Counted from the first letter of the stretch, positions 46,401-55,937 are shown. The stretch: 64,000 nucleotides of DNA from Persicitalea jodogahamensis (GCF_014651615.1 NZ_BMXF01000001.1:2141731-2205730), one strand, 5' to 3'. Program-made: numbers and translations. The notes: generated by a model not told the origin, from the letters alone.

Positions 46401-46797
46401 GTTCACTGATTTCTATCCCTCCTTCCAGGGATCGAGCAAGTCGACGCGTATCCTGGATTCATGGACGCCCCAGAACACCGATGCCACGATACCCATCTAC
46501 GAATCGGCTTCCAATTTCAGCACCAACACCCAGTCCAACTCGTACTACGTGGAAGACGGCTCTTACCTGCGCATCCAGAATTTATCGATCGGATACACGC
46601 TGCCGGCCAACCTGCTGTCACGCATCGGAATGCAGCGTTTGCGGGTGTTCGCCTCTACTAATAACTTGCTGACACTTACCAAGTACCAGGGGCTCGATCC
46701 TTCGGTGGGTGGTAATGCCGATACCAATTTCGGAATTGATGTGGGTAACTACCCGATCACACGCAGCTGGAACTTTGGGGTGAACCTGGGCTTTTGA
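43486..46797 (+). CDS. SusC/RagA-type TonB-dependent outer-membrane receptor
   Basis: The 1103-aa product has a signal peptide (~1-28) and a carboxypeptidase-D-like regulatory domain (~30-105, RRVTGTVKDGSGQGIPGVNIVLKG in parts). A plug domain (~115-235, with V-I-V-T-G-Y and L-Y-V-V-D-G-V-P-V) and a large beta-barrel follow, ending in a strand (WNFGVNLGF). The SusC-type S-I-Y-G-A-R-A-A-N-G-V box is present. With SusD it imports an oligosaccharide or other nutrient; no enzyme in the window tells which. It precedes SusD by 36 bases. Confidence 0.95.
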   Translation: MRKSYLSWIRNMSVLAFLAVLNLTAFAQDRRVTGTVKDGSGQGIPGVNIVLKGTLTGTTTDSEGAYGINVNSPSSILSFSAIGFKATEVTVGTKSTIDVTMEDDVSQLSEVIVTGYTTDNRRETAGAVATVKAKDLTQVPSGNVEQQLAGRVAGVTVITNGQPGTNSQIRVRGFGAFGGNEPLYVVDGVPVGNTNFLAPDDIESTTVLKDAAAASIYGARAANGVIVYTTKKGSKGAKKLSITYDGLFGATDPGKPFESLSPQQYADWTFNAARNDALQNKTEPKYEHPQFGPGPEPVIPDYINVGGTPGVVGTVDLAAEREKYNIDPKAGGIYQVVRANKAGTDWYDAITRVAPLMRHSLGFSGGGDNSRFYLSFSAQNQGGILTYNDFKRYTFRANTEFNVLKNLRVGENLQFTYLQILGQGGGNNGAGVAADENDINLAYRMPTIIPIYDEFGGYAGTAAKGFNNPRNPVANRDGSAANRNFNGNGFGNVYIEYDPIPGLTLRSSIGGQYNNYYFYNYGRLQYENSENNSAFSYGEGGGYSFGYVFTNTANYKQRFGKHNIDLLAGQEALNTGIFRGINGNGQSPFSTDPNYVNLNTVSATGRVVGSGYGKGVNFYSLFGRVNYIYNDKYIVTGVLRRDGSSRFGANSRFGVFPAVSAAWRMSSENFMKSIPWISDMKIRGGYGIMGNSNNVDPNNQYSLFAANIGNSSYDINGTNGSAQEGYYRTRIGNPNAKWETSVTTNIGFDATLFNGKLDVILDLWKKDTRDLLYQVPVTATLGTYAAPPSVNTAQMSNKGIDIQLINKGRIKGDLSYEVNVTAGILRNEIVSLAGDQQYLTTVNPGFRGINPIRNQLGYSISSFYGYDVVGLFQTQAEIDAAPKQDGVTSTQAAAEINAKDPEANAVPNGVGRFRYRDVNGDGQITADDRTYLGSPVPKFSGGLAFTLKYKNFDLNIYANGTAGNKIFNVSKWFTDFYPSFQGSSKSTRILDSWTPQNTDATIPIYESASNFSTNTQSNSYYVEDGSYLRIQNLSIGYTLPANLLSRIGMQRLRVFASTNNLLTLTKYQGLDPSVGGNADTNFGIDVGNYPITRSWNFGVNLGF

Positions 46798-46833
46798 TCT
46801 ATCATCTCTAGAAAAAATATAAACTAATACACA

Positions 46834-48597
46834 ATGAAAAATATATCATTAAAAAGTGCGGCCCTGATCGCCTCCGTTACGGCGGGGCTGGCCTTTGCTG
46901 CCGTTTCCTGCAACGATTCCTTTCTGGAAATTCCGGCGACGGGACAGATCAGTGAGTCGCAGTTGACGTCCAAGGCAGGGATTGAAGGGTCGCTCATCGC
47001 GGTTTATTCCAACCTCAACGGGCGGGCCAACCGCATGGCCAGCGCCACCAACTGGGTGTGGGGTAGTATCCGCGGCGGCGACGCCAATAAAGGTACCGAT
47101 CCCGGCGATTTCAGCGACATCAATCCGATTCAACGATTCGAGACGCAACCTACACAAGGGGTGATTCGGGACAATTACGTGGGTAACTACGAAGGTATTG
47201 CCCGCGCCAATAACGTTCTGCGTTTATTAAGTAAGGCAGATCCTTCGGTAACGGCGGCTGATAAAAAGAGGATTTCGGCCGAAGCTCGTTTTCTGCGTGC
47301 TCACTACTATTTCCAACTGGCGCGCAACTTTGGCCAAACGCCCATCGTGACCGAAGCGGACGATTATGGTACGGGCATTGAGACGATCAAGAACGATAAG
47401 CCCATGTACCCCTTCATTGAGGAGGACATGAAGTACGCATACGATAACCTGCCCGCTACGCAGGGAGCGGTAGGACGTGCCAATAAATGGGCGGCTGCAG
47501 CATATCTGGCCAAGATTTATCTTACTCAGAAGAAGTTCACAGAGGCTAAACCGCTATTTGATTTGGTGATTACCAGCGGCGTTACTTCCGATGGTAAGAA
47601 ATACGGGCTGGTGCCAAAGTACGCCGACATCTACAGAGCTTCGAACGATAACAATGCGGAGTCGGTTTTTGCGATCCAAAATGCAGCGAATACGGGCTCT
47701 GTCAACAATGCCTTCCCGGAGTTTGACCTGAATTATCCTTACAACACGGGTCCTTCCGGGCCGGGTAACTGCTGCGGATTCTTTCAGCCAAGTTTTGAGC
47801 TGGTGAATTCCTTCCGAACCGATGCGACGGGCCTTCCCCTGCTGGATGGTTCGTATAACGATGCCGGAAAAGCGGTCAAGAGTGATTTTCCTCTTAAATC
47901 TGCCGAGCCGTTCACCCCGGATGCGGGCAACCTTGATCCCCGTCTGGATCACTCGGTGGGTCGCCGCGGTATCATGTACCTCGACTGGCAGCCGCACCCC
48001 GGTGCTGACTGGATTCGGAATCCGGCTAACGGAGGTCCCTATTCTCCCAAGAAATACACTTACTACAAATCTGACGTGGGTTCTTTGCAGGACAACAGCA
48101 CCTGGACGCCTGGCTACACGGCCCTCAACTACACGATTATCCGTTTTGCAGACGTACTGTTGATGGCCGCCGAAGTTGAAATCGAGGTGGGTAGTTTGGA
48201 AAAAGCTCGTGAGTACACCAATATGGTTCGTCGCCGCGCGGCTAACCCAGCAGGTTTCGTGATGCAGGATGGCAAACCCGCCGCCAATTATACTATAGCC
48301 GAGTATCCGGCAGCACAGTTCGCGACCAAGGAAAAAGCGCGTGATGCTGTCCGTTTCGAGCGCAAGCTTGAGCTGTCGGGCGAAGGTCACCGCTTCTACG
48401 ATCTGGTGCGCTGGGGAACGGCCGAGCAGAAAATAAACAGCTACCTCACCTATGACTCGAAATTCCTGCCAACTACCCTGGGAGGCTCACGCTTCACTAC
48501 GGGTAAGGATGAGTTGTTGCCCATTCCACAAGCCGAAATCGACTTGTTGGGTGCAGAAGGCCCCGCTACTTTAAAGCAGAATCCGGGCTATAAGTAA
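46834..48597 (+). CDS. SusD/RagB-type outer-membrane lipoprotein
   Basis: The 587-aa product has a lipoprotein signal (A-A-V-S-C at residue ~26), a SusD-like TPR N-terminal half (~40-250), and a RagB/SusD C-terminal half (~320-587, I-R-F-A-D-V-L-L-M-A-A-E-V, ending ATLKQNPGYK). It forms the lid of the SusC receptor. It follows SusC directly and is followed by a strong terminator. Confidence 0.95.
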   Translation: MKNISLKSAALIASVTAGLAFAAVSCNDSFLEIPATGQISESQLTSKAGIEGSLIAVYSNLNGRANRMASATNWVWGSIRGGDANKGTDPGDFSDINPIQRFETQPTQGVIRDNYVGNYEGIARANNVLRLLSKADPSVTAADKKRISAEARFLRAHYYFQLARNFGQTPIVTEADDYGTGIETIKNDKPMYPFIEEDMKYAYDNLPATQGAVGRANKWAAAAYLAKIYLTQKKFTEAKPLFDLVITSGVTSDGKKYGLVPKYADIYRASNDNNAESVFAIQNAANTGSVNNAFPEFDLNYPYNTGPSGPGNCCGFFQPSFELVNSFRTDATGLPLLDGSYNDAGKAVKSDFPLKSAEPFTPDAGNLDPRLDHSVGRRGIMYLDWQPHPGADWIRNPANGGPYSPKKYTYYKSDVGSLQDNSTWTPGYTALNYTIIRFADVLLMAAEVEIEVGSLEKAREYTNMVRRRAANPAGFVMQDGKPAANYTIAEYPAAQFATKEKARDAVRFERKLELSGEGHRFYDLVRWGTAEQKINSYLTYDSKFLPTTLGGSRFTTGKDELLPIPQAEIDLLGAEGPATLKQNPGYK

Positions 48598-48617
48598 TTG
48601 CTTTGGCTTCGTTTCGT

Positions 48618-48653
48618 ACCAAAAAGGCAAGCCAAACGGCTTGCCTTTTTGGT
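48618..48653 (+). terminator. Perfect 16-bp hairpin terminator after SusD
   Basis: ACCAAAAAGGCAAGCC pairs with GGCTTGCCTTTTTGGT over an AAAC loop. It closes the SusCD unit. TATATTTG at 48653-48660, directly after, resembles a -7 element for the next gene, but no -33 element at the right distance is seen. Confidence 0.85.
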
Positions 48654-48758
48654 ATATTTGAACCTGACATTTTAATTTACAAGTACCTTCCAATGAGCCT
48701 TAATCGTTTTGTAGCTTCACTTTGGATCGAGTCTCCGGAAGCCTCTGTAACTTTCGTT

Positions 48759-51700
48759 ATGCCTCTATCCAATTCCCGGAAGCGACCGACAGCAGCCAAG
48801 CTGTTTTTGCTGGTTCTACTGCCCTTCCTTTTTACTGCCTGTCAGGAAAAAAAGCTTTTCACCCTTTTGTCCGCCGGGGAATCGGGCGTGAACTTTTCCA
48901 ACCGCATTACTGAGAACGACAGTATCAATATTATCGACTTCGAGTATGTGTACAATGGGGGAGGTGTGGGTATTGCCGATTTGAACGGCGATAGTTTGCC
49001 CGACGTAGTTTTCTCAGGCAATCAGGTCAATAGTCAGGTGTATCTCAATAAGGGAGGGATGAAGTTTAGTGACATCAGTGAACAGGCGGGGCTTTCCAAT
49101 CTGGGTCGCTGGTGTTCGGGCGTGAGTCTGGTGGATATCAATGCAGATGGTAAAATGGACATCTACCTTTCGGCGACGACCTTTAAATCTGAATCGCAAC
49201 GAGCCAATTTATTGTTTGTCAATCAGGGAAATGACGCTGAGGGGGTACCGCATTTCAAAGAGATGGCCGCCGAGTACGGTGTTGCCGATACCGGGCATTC
49301 AATGCAGGCTGCCTTCTTCGACTACGACAACGACGGTGATCTGGATCTATACGTCCTGATCGACACCATTGAAGAGTACCCTAATCTTTACCACAAAAAA
49401 AACACGGATGGCTCCTCAGCTACGACCGACCGGCTCTACCGCTGCGATTGGAGTCAGCAGGGCGGTCATCCGGTTTACGTGAATGTTTCCAAAGAAGCGG
49501 GCATCCAGACGGAGGGCTACGGGCTGGGACTTAACATAACAGACTTCAATCGCGACGGCTACAAGGATATTTACATCACCAACGACTACCTGTCCAACGA
49601 CCTGCTCTACATCAACAACGGCGATGGTACTTTCATGGACAAGGCGCAGGCCTACTTCAAACATACCAGTAACTCGGCGATGGGCAACGACGTGGCCGAC
49701 CTTAATAACGACGGTCTGGCCGATGTCATGGCCCTCGATATGCTACCCCGCGACAATGAGCGGAAGAAAAAACTCATGGGGGCGAACAGCTACCAGGGGT
49801 ACCTCAATAATGACCTTTACGGCTTCACTTACGAGTACGTTCGGAACACCATGCAGATCAACATGGGGAACAAGCCTGGTACCAATGAACCCATTTTTGC
49901 GGATATGGGGATGATGGCCGATGTCGCCGAAACGGATTGGAGCTGGACTCCCCTGCTGGCTGATTTCGACCACGATGGCTACCGCGATTTGATTGTGACC
50001 AACGGGTTTCCCCGTGACGTCACTGATCGCGATTTCGCTCAATTTCGCGCCGAAAGTGGCACCGTGGCTTCCAAGGACTATATGCTGGACCAGATTCCGA
50101 CCGTAAAAATCAAGAATTACGCCTTCCGCAACCGGGGCGATTTGACGTTTGAAAACGTGACCGAAACGTGGGGGATCGGCGTGCCTTCATTTTCAAATGG
50201 CGCGGCCTATGCCGACCTGGATCTGGACGGTGACCTGGACATGATCGTCAACAATATTGATGATTCGGCCTTTGTTTACCGGAACAATCTGATGGAAACC
50301 AGGCCGGAGAAAAACCACTATTTGCGAATTGCTTTTCAGGGAGGCGAACACAATCTGAATGGGCTGGGCGCACGTGTTGAAATATTTTACAATGACAGCC
50401 TGCGGCAGATGTACGAGCATTCGCCCTATCGGGGGTACTTGTCCTCTGTGGAGCCGATGGCGCATTTTGGCCTGGGAGATGTGCAGACCGTAGACCGGGT
50501 CGTCGTTGTATGGCCCAATGGGAAGCAGCAAACACTGAAAAGCGTAAAGGCTGATCAGGTGCTGACCGTCAGGCAATCAGAGGCCACGGATGCGTATGCA
50601 CCTGACCCGCTTCCTGGACAGCTGTTTCGCAACCTCATGGATTCGGTGGGAATTGACTATGTCCACGAAGAACCGGAGTTTATCGATTTCAACGGTCAGA
50701 AACTTTTACTGCACAAACTTTCGCAGTTTCCTCCGGCGGTTGCCGCAGCGGACATTGATGGCGACGGTCTGGCTGACTTATTCGTGGGGGGCTCCCGCCA
50801 GCACAAAGGACGATTTTTTGTACAAAAAGCAAATGGTACTTTTCAACTAAAAGATCTGCTGCCCGGTGGAGAAGGCAAAGAGAAAGAATCGGAAGACATT
50901 GGCGTGCTGCTCTTCGACGCGGACGGCGATGGCGACAACGACCTGTACATTGCCAGTGGCAGCAACGAGCAGAATGCCGGTGATCCCAGCTATCAGGATC
51001 GGCTGTACCTCAACGATGGAAAAGGAGGATTCAGCCTGGCCGCAGGCTCGCTGCCGGAGGCCAGAGTAAGTACCTCCTGTGTCCGTGCCACGGACTACGA
51101 CCGCGACGGGGATCTCGATCTGTTCGTCGGCGGGCGCATCGACCCGCAACACTATCCCCGGTCGGTCAACAGTTTTATCTTAAGGAATGATTCTAAACCG
51201 GGTAGTCCGAAGTTCTCGGATGTGACTTCCCAGGTCGCCCCCCAACTGCAGAACGGCGGTATGATCTGCGATGCCCTCTGGACCGACTACAACAATGATG
51301 GCTTTATGGATCTGATCGTAGCCGGCGAGTGGATGCCACTGCAGGTTTTCCAGAATAAAAATGGAAACTTCGTTCCCGATGCAGCCTTGAACAGCTACCT
51401 TGAAAAGTACAAAGGATTCTGGAACAGCATTATTGGCGGCGATTTCGACAATGACGGTGATACGGATTATGTGGTGGGAAATATGGGGTTGAACAACCTT
51501 GCCCGCACCTCGGACGAAACGCCCCTCACCATGTTGGCGGGTGACTTCAACCAGGACGGAATGTACGACGCCATCCCGATGGTATATTATCCTGATGCGG
51601 CCGGCAAGCGGGAATTGGTCCCCTACCACGGACGCGAGGATATGATCAAACAAATGATCCCGATGCGGGCCAGGTACCAGACTTTCGCCGATTTTACCAA

Positions 51701-52352
51701 AGCCACTTTTGATAACCTGCTAACGGAGGAACAGCGCAGGGAAGCCCTGGTTTTGCAGGCCAATTACCTGAAATCTTCTTACATAGAGAACAAAGGGAAT
51801 GGCCGGTTTGAGTTGCGGCCGCTGCCCGCCCTGGCGCAGGTCGCCCCCATCAACGGCATGATCGCCGAGGATTTCGATGCCGATGGTCACCTAGATGTAC
51901 TGCTGGTAGCCAATGACTTCGGCAACGAAGTTAGTGTAGGGCGCTTTGATGCTTCGAATGGTTTGCTTCTGAAGGGAGATGGGCACGGAAACTTTACGCC
52001 CCAAACTCAGGTCCAAACGGGTTTCTACGTACCGGGCAACGCGAAGGGATTGGTCCAGCTACCCGACGCTCAGGGAAACCGCCTGATTGTAGCCACCCAA
52101 AACCGGGGACCGATGCGCGTTTTTGGCCAGGATCAAAAGCAGGTAACGTGGCTGCCCGTCCAACCCGATGATGCATTTGCCATGGTGAAATTTAAAAACG
52201 GAACAACCCGCCGCTACGAACTGTACTATGGTGCCTCTTTCCTCTCCCAGTCGGTGCGGCAGATTCCTCTGAGCGAGCGGGTTGTAGGAGTGGAAATCGT
52301 TAATTTCAAGGGCCAGAAACGGAAGGTGCAACCCAACCGCCTGGTTCTTTGA
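48759..52352 (+). CDS. FG-GAP/VCBS-ASPIC repeat lipoprotein
   Basis: The 1197-aa product begins with a lipoprotein signal (LFLLVLLPFLFTAC) and consists mostly of FG-GAP/VCBS repeats. Calcium-binding D-x-D-x-D-G-x-x-D loops such as D-Y-D-N-D-G-D-L-D-L and D-I-D-G-D-G-L-A-D occur throughout. An ASPIC/UnbV domain near residue ~530-600 includes RVEIFYNDSLRQMYEHS. The repeats likely form one or two beta-propellers. ATG 48759 is preferred over ATG 48693 because it gives the lipobox. It lies behind SusD, as in many Cytophagales loci, but is separated by a terminator. Function is unknown; probably surface binding. Confidence 0.85.
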   Translation: MPLSNSRKRPTAAKLFLLVLLPFLFTACQEKKLFTLLSAGESGVNFSNRITENDSINIIDFEYVYNGGGVGIADLNGDSLPDVVFSGNQVNSQVYLNKGGMKFSDISEQAGLSNLGRWCSGVSLVDINADGKMDIYLSATTFKSESQRANLLFVNQGNDAEGVPHFKEMAAEYGVADTGHSMQAAFFDYDNDGDLDLYVLIDTIEEYPNLYHKKNTDGSSATTDRLYRCDWSQQGGHPVYVNVSKEAGIQTEGYGLGLNITDFNRDGYKDIYITNDYLSNDLLYINNGDGTFMDKAQAYFKHTSNSAMGNDVADLNNDGLADVMALDMLPRDNERKKKLMGANSYQGYLNNDLYGFTYEYVRNTMQINMGNKPGTNEPIFADMGMMADVAETDWSWTPLLADFDHDGYRDLIVTNGFPRDVTDRDFAQFRAESGTVASKDYMLDQIPTVKIKNYAFRNRGDLTFENVTETWGIGVPSFSNGAAYADLDLDGDLDMIVNNIDDSAFVYRNNLMETRPEKNHYLRIAFQGGEHNLNGLGARVEIFYNDSLRQMYEHSPYRGYLSSVEPMAHFGLGDVQTVDRVVVVWPNGKQQTLKSVKADQVLTVRQSEATDAYAPDPLPGQLFRNLMDSVGIDYVHEEPEFIDFNGQKLLLHKLSQFPPAVAAADIDGDGLADLFVGGSRQHKGRFFVQKANGTFQLKDLLPGGEGKEKESEDIGVLLFDADGDGDNDLYIASGSNEQNAGDPSYQDRLYLNDGKGGFSLAAGSLPEARVSTSCVRATDYDRDGDLDLFVGGRIDPQHYPRSVNSFILRNDSKPGSPKFSDVTSQVAPQLQNGGMICDALWTDYNNDGFMDLIVAGEWMPLQVFQNKNGNFVPDAALNSYLEKYKGFWNSIIGGDFDNDGDTDYVVGNMGLNNLARTSDETPLTMLAGDFNQDGMYDAIPMVYYPDAAGKRELVPYHGREDMIKQMIPMRARYQTFADFTKATFDNLLTEEQRREALVLQANYLKSSYIENKGNGRFELRPLPALAQVAPINGMIAEDFDADGHLDVLLVANDFGNEVSVGRFDASNGLLLKGDGHGNFTPQTQVQTGFYVPGNAKGLVQLPDAQGNRLIVATQNRGPMRVFGQDQKQVTWLPVQPDDAFAMVKFKNGTTRRYELYYGASFLSQSVRQIPLSERVVGVEIVNFKGQKRKVQPNRLVL

Positions 52353-52373
52353 TTGTACCTGACCAAAAACAAT

Positions 52374-52406
52374 GGGTAGATGAAAGTTCGTCTATCCTCA
52401 TTTTTT
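52374..52406 (+). terminator. Terminator after the FG-GAP gene
   Basis: GGGTAGATG and CGTCTATCC form a 9-bp stem (with two G-T pairs) over a six-base loop. A TTTTTT run follows the stem after TCA. Confidence 0.65.
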
Positions 52407-52424
52407 ACAGCTGCCGCTCCGTAG

Positions 52425-52871
52425 ATGAAGACCTTGCAATTCCAATCCGCAACCAGGCGGGGAGATGACAACAGAAAAGAGAGGCATTACCATGATTACC
52501 TCATCGGGGGGGAAAGCCTACACAAAATACTGGGTCTGTCACCTCTTGATCTGGTTACTCCGTTTGGGTGGAATGTCCGCAAAGACTACGAATGGGAGAG
52601 TCTGTATGAGCTGATTTTTGTCAAAAAACCTCGGTTGATAACCGGACGCGTGCCACTGTACGTTTGTCCGGAATGCGGCGATCTGGCATGCGGGGCCATC
52701 ACTGCGGAGGTACTTGATCTTGAAAATAAAATAATTTGGAAGGCCTTCGGTTATGAGAATGACTATGAAGGGGTGATAGATTCGTACGCTGCCCTTCAAC
52801 CCATCGAGCTGGATCGGGATTCCTACTATAAGGCGCTCCTGAACCTGAGTTATAATCTGGCCAGAAAGTAG
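52425..52871 (+). CDS. Protein of unknown function with a CxxC motif
   Basis: The 148-aa product shows a Y-V-C-P-E-C-G-D-L-A-C-G cluster near residue ~80, a possible metal site. Much of the rest is acidic and aromatic. It resembles no family I can name. The ATG at 52425 is the only good start. Confidence 0.55.
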   Translation: MKTLQFQSATRRGDDNRKERHYHDYLIGGESLHKILGLSPLDLVTPFGWNVRKDYEWESLYELIFVKKPRLITGRVPLYVCPECGDLACGAITAEVLDLENKIIWKAFGYENDYEGVIDSYAALQPIELDRDSYYKALLNLSYNLARK

Positions 52872-53185
52872 CTTAGCGTGGTTACGTGCTCACAATTCTT
52901 CACATTGCTGAAACAATAGACCGGGGGAAGTAGCAAAACACAATCCATCGCTCTGATGTGGTTGAGTCTGGCTGCCGAGGTGTGTGACGACATGGCTGAA
53001 TTTTTGATTTGGCCTTACAAACTCATTGCTAACGGCATATCGCTCACTGACTGTGCTAGGGTTCATAAAGGATTGCTCGAAATCTGAAAGGAGTACCAAT
53101 CATGGCACCAAATTTATATACGACATTGAATGCTGATTGTAATCAACATCAGGTATAGTTTCATAGCATTCAAATAGAAGAAACC
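52872..53185. other. 314-base non-coding stretch
   Basis: No convincing coding frame, RNA or strong hairpin is seen between the CxxC protein and the PHA-system-like gene. A frame on the minus strand (52890-53099) looks like a shadow. Confidence 0.5.
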
Positions 53186-53515
53186 ATGAGAATTGAACGA
53201 AATCATAAGGCAAGCCAGCAAGTGGCTATCCAGAAAATAGATTCTTTTTTAGACGAACTGATGAAGCGGGATTTTCCGGGCGGCGTGATCGTGAAAGAAC
53301 CTACTAAAAGCTGGTCAGGAAACACCATGGACTTTTCTTTTAAGTTAAAGAAAGGTCTGATAAGCACTAAAATAGCAGGAAGTATTCGGGTGGAAGAGGG
53401 GAAAATTATCATGGATTCCGAATTGCCTGGTCTGGTCAGAACATTCGTATCAGAAGAAAAGATTTCAGATGTGATAACCCAGCAAATTGACAACCTGTTT
53501 GTTGGTAAACAATAG
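53186..53515 (+). CDS. PHA-system-like small protein (putative PHA_gran_rgn family)
   Basis: The 109-aa product is a small alpha/beta protein. It fits the polyhydroxyalkanoic-acid-system family: K-A-S-Q-Q-V-A-I-Q-K-I-D, a W-S-G-N-T-M-D-F-S-F segment and an E-L-P-G-L-V-R-T-F end. The match is by eye and moderate. No PHA synthase is nearby, so a role in granules is doubtful; its job is unknown. Confidence 0.5.
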   Translation: MRIERNHKASQQVAIQKIDSFLDELMKRDFPGGVIVKEPTKSWSGNTMDFSFKLKKGLISTKIAGSIRVEEGKIIMDSELPGLVRTFVSEEKISDVITQQIDNLFVGKQ

Positions 53516-53613
53516 TCTCCTTTCAAGGCAGGAAAGGAACCAACTACCATTTAGTCAAGAGAGTGATGGGTTTGCCGGCAATGGGGTCATTCGGAGGGCC
53601 GTAGTGTGTACAC

Positions 53614-54255
53614 TCACATTTTGGGGATACGACCCTTGGCAGCTTCCAGATCTTTTTGCTTGTTTTCCAGATCGATGATTGATCCGGCCAGATCGGCTTT
53701 GTTCGTTTCTTGGTCGCGCAGCAATTCTTCCAGCTTCTTCTGCGTTCGCTCTATCTCCTTCACGATGCGCTCATTGTCACGTTCGAGGTTTTTGTGATTC
53801 TTGTCGGCTTCGGCGTAGTATTCTTCGGCCATTCTCACTTCATCGCGGGCTACTGCGTAGGAAGAGAATTCTTTCAGGAAATTCTCGGTGGCTGTGTACG
53901 TGCTGTCGGTGAAGTTGGAAATAAAATGGTTGCCGACTTTTACCGCCAAAAAAACGTGGCTGATGTTACGAACAGAAGAAACCTGGCTCAGCATTTCCAC
54001 GGGTTCATGCGAAATGGATGGGACATTGGCCCGGTCCACCGAAATAACGCCCCGGCGGCTGTGGGTTTTGCCGTAGGTATTCAGGAATTCATCCCAGTAG
54101 TTTTCCAAGTAGCGTGAGGGAATGCCGGAATTGAGATTTAGCCCGAAGTAATCTTTGCCATTGAGGTTTTCTTTTCCGGGAAAAACACCCTGCGCATTGG
54201 TATCGGGCGTGCACACCATGCCCAGCAAGAGAAGGAGGTAAATTTTTGTTCTCAT
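53614..54255 (-). CDS. Secreted protein with coiled coil, unknown function
   Basis: The 213-aa product has a signal peptide (MRTKIYLLLLLGMVCTPDTNA), a globular middle, and a long charged coiled coil (~130-205, rich in E-R-I-V-K-E-I-E-R-T-Q). No domain is recognised. It is 33 bases from the methyltransferase stop on the same strand, so they may be co-transcribed. Confidence 0.6.
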   Translation of the reverse strand: MRTKIYLLLLLGMVCTPDTNAQGVFPGKENLNGKDYFGLNLNSGIPSRYLENYWDEFLNTYGKTHSRRGVISVDRANVPSISHEPVEMLSQVSSVRNISHVFLAVKVGNHFISNFTDSTYTATENFLKEFSSYAVARDEVRMAEEYYAEADKNHKNLERDNERIVKEIERTQKKLEELLRDQETNKADLAGSIIDLENKQKDLEAAKGRIPKM

Positions 54256-54288
54256 ATGATTTTTACTAAAAAGGAGGTACTTTTTTGT

Positions 54289-55500
54289 TTAAATATACGG
54301 TTTACGGGCCACAATGACAACTTTTTTGCCATCGAAAAGGGTCGCCGCAAAGAGATATACGTCGCCGCCTTCTTTTATACGCCACTTCTTCCGTAAGTCA
54401 TCCACTTTTCCAGGAAAGTTACGAAGCGTGAGGTTGGCGCGACCCTCGGGGACAAATTCAGCCAGGGCACGGGCGTCTGGTCGGCAAACGGCAACTACCT
54501 CAAAACTTCGTCCTGGAAAATCGGCTATCAACTTTCTGGATGTGTAAAGGTGGGTGTTTGAGGCGAGTTTGATCTGGCCCAATCGCACCGCCAGACTTTT
54601 AAAAGCTCCCGCCTTCAGAATGGCCGCGTGCGGTTCATAGAGGTACTTTTGGGGGGCATCGTACGAAGGTGCCGCTTCGGCTTCTTCCTGCCGGGTAAAA
54701 TCAAAACTGTGTAGAACGCCCCCATCATCACTCAGAATCCTCACCTTTAATGGGATGTGTCCAGCCGGCACGGACGACTGATGTAAGACGTAAAGTACCT
54801 CCTTACACTCGCTGTCAAACCCTGTGACATAGACCTCCTGAACGGAATTCATTTGATTTACAGCCAGATCGATATCAAGCAGTGGCGCGGTCTTGACCAA
54901 AACATTGGGCGCCGAACGGAAAAGCGTGGGTAACGACTCTGTCAGGTCGGGAGTACAGTCGGCCAGTTGCGCTACTTTCCGTTTACGGTCGTCGCGGCGG
55001 GCAGGATCGGCATATATCCAGTCGGCAGGTTCAGGGTTTTGCGCAAGTGCAGCGATGGCGTCTTCCTCCCTGATCTCAACTTTATTTAAAATCCCCAGTT
55101 TGCCGAAATTGTAGGCCGTTGCCCTGGCTACTTCGGATAACTGTTCGAAATAAACCGTTTTCTCGAAGTTCTGAGCCAAATAATGGCAATCCACGCCCAT
55201 ACCGCCCGTAATGTCGATTAATTTCTGACCCGAGATAAGGCTGGCCTTGAAGCGCGCTGTGGCCTCGGAGGAGCTTTGTTCTACCGAAAGGGGCGGGGGG
55301 AAATACAATTTTTCGTTGGCATACCAGTCGGGTAGTTTATGTTTTGCCTTTTGCCGGGCCGCAATCTGGAGCGCCGCTTTTCTGACATCAATATCCTGAT
55401 AGCGATTGCTTTGCAACAGCAGGGTTGGAACATCGTCTTTGATATGTTCCTGAATAAAGGCTTGCTCCTGAAAAGTAAGATGGCAAAATGAATCATTCAT
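54289..55500 (-). CDS. SAM-dependent methyltransferase with THUMP-like C-terminus
   Basis: The 403-aa product has an N-terminal helical part and a class I SAM-binding core (~90-240). Motif I is D-I-T-G-G-M-G-V-D near residue 96, and Y-A-D-P-A-R-R lies near 160, a D-P-A-R nucleic-acid-MTase-type motif. A C-terminal region (~270-400) matches the THUMP-like part of this family. It probably modifies an RNA; substrate not known. The DUF4212 gene is read divergently from nearby. Confidence 0.8.
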   Translation of the reverse strand: MNDSFCHLTFQEQAFIQEHIKDDVPTLLLQSNRYQDIDVRKAALQIAARQKAKHKLPDWYANEKLYFPPPLSVEQSSSEATARFKASLISGQKLIDITGGMGVDCHYLAQNFEKTVYFEQLSEVARATAYNFGKLGILNKVEIREEDAIAALAQNPEPADWIYADPARRDDRKRKVAQLADCTPDLTESLPTLFRSAPNVLVKTAPLLDIDLAVNQMNSVQEVYVTGFDSECKEVLYVLHQSSVPAGHIPLKVRILSDDGGVLHSFDFTRQEEAEAAPSYDAPQKYLYEPHAAILKAGAFKSLAVRLGQIKLASNTHLYTSRKLIADFPGRSFEVVAVCRPDARALAEFVPEGRANLTLRNFPGKVDDLRKKWRIKEGGDVYLFAATLFDGKKVVIVARKPYI

Positions 55501-55556
55501 AAGGTAAAATTACGCCTTTCTGATCTTTGGCTAAGGAATTCTCCCAAACTAACCTG

Positions 55557-55820
55557 ATGAAGACACCCGACAAAACCACCGCCCAACGCTACTGGAAAGA
55601 AAACCTCACCTATCTGGCGATTCTGCTGGTAATCTGGTTTCTGGTTTCCTATGGTGCGGGGATTCTCTTCGCCGATGCCCTCAACAATTTCAGACTGGGC
55701 GGTTTCAAGTTAGGCTTCTGGTTCGCCCAGCAAGGTTCCATCTACGTTTTCGTGCTCCTTATTTTTGTCTATATCTTCCTGATGAACCGACTGGATAGGA
55801 AGTATGGCTATGACGAATGA
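55557..55820 (+). CDS. DUF4212 small subunit of a Na+/solute symporter
   Basis: The 87-aa product has two membrane segments (~20-42 and ~58-77) and the family R-Y-W x x N L start, and it ends in a Y-G-Y-D-E tail. DUF4212 proteins are the small partners of VC_2705-type SSS transporters, as YjcH is to ActP. It lies directly upstream of such a transporter. The ATG at 55557 is chosen over a longer frame at 55527. Confidence 0.85.
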   Translation: MKTPDKTTAQRYWKENLTYLAILLVIWFLVSYGAGILFADALNNFRLGGFKLGFWFAQQGSIYVFVLLIFVYIFLMNRLDRKYGYDE

Positions 55821-55937
55821 GGTGTGAAGTCCCAAAGGTGCAAAGCCACAAAATGATATTTCCGAGCTGAGCAACAATGGCTCATAACTCACAAACATAA
55901 AACAACTCGGGCCACCCCGTCATAAACTACCCCTCCC

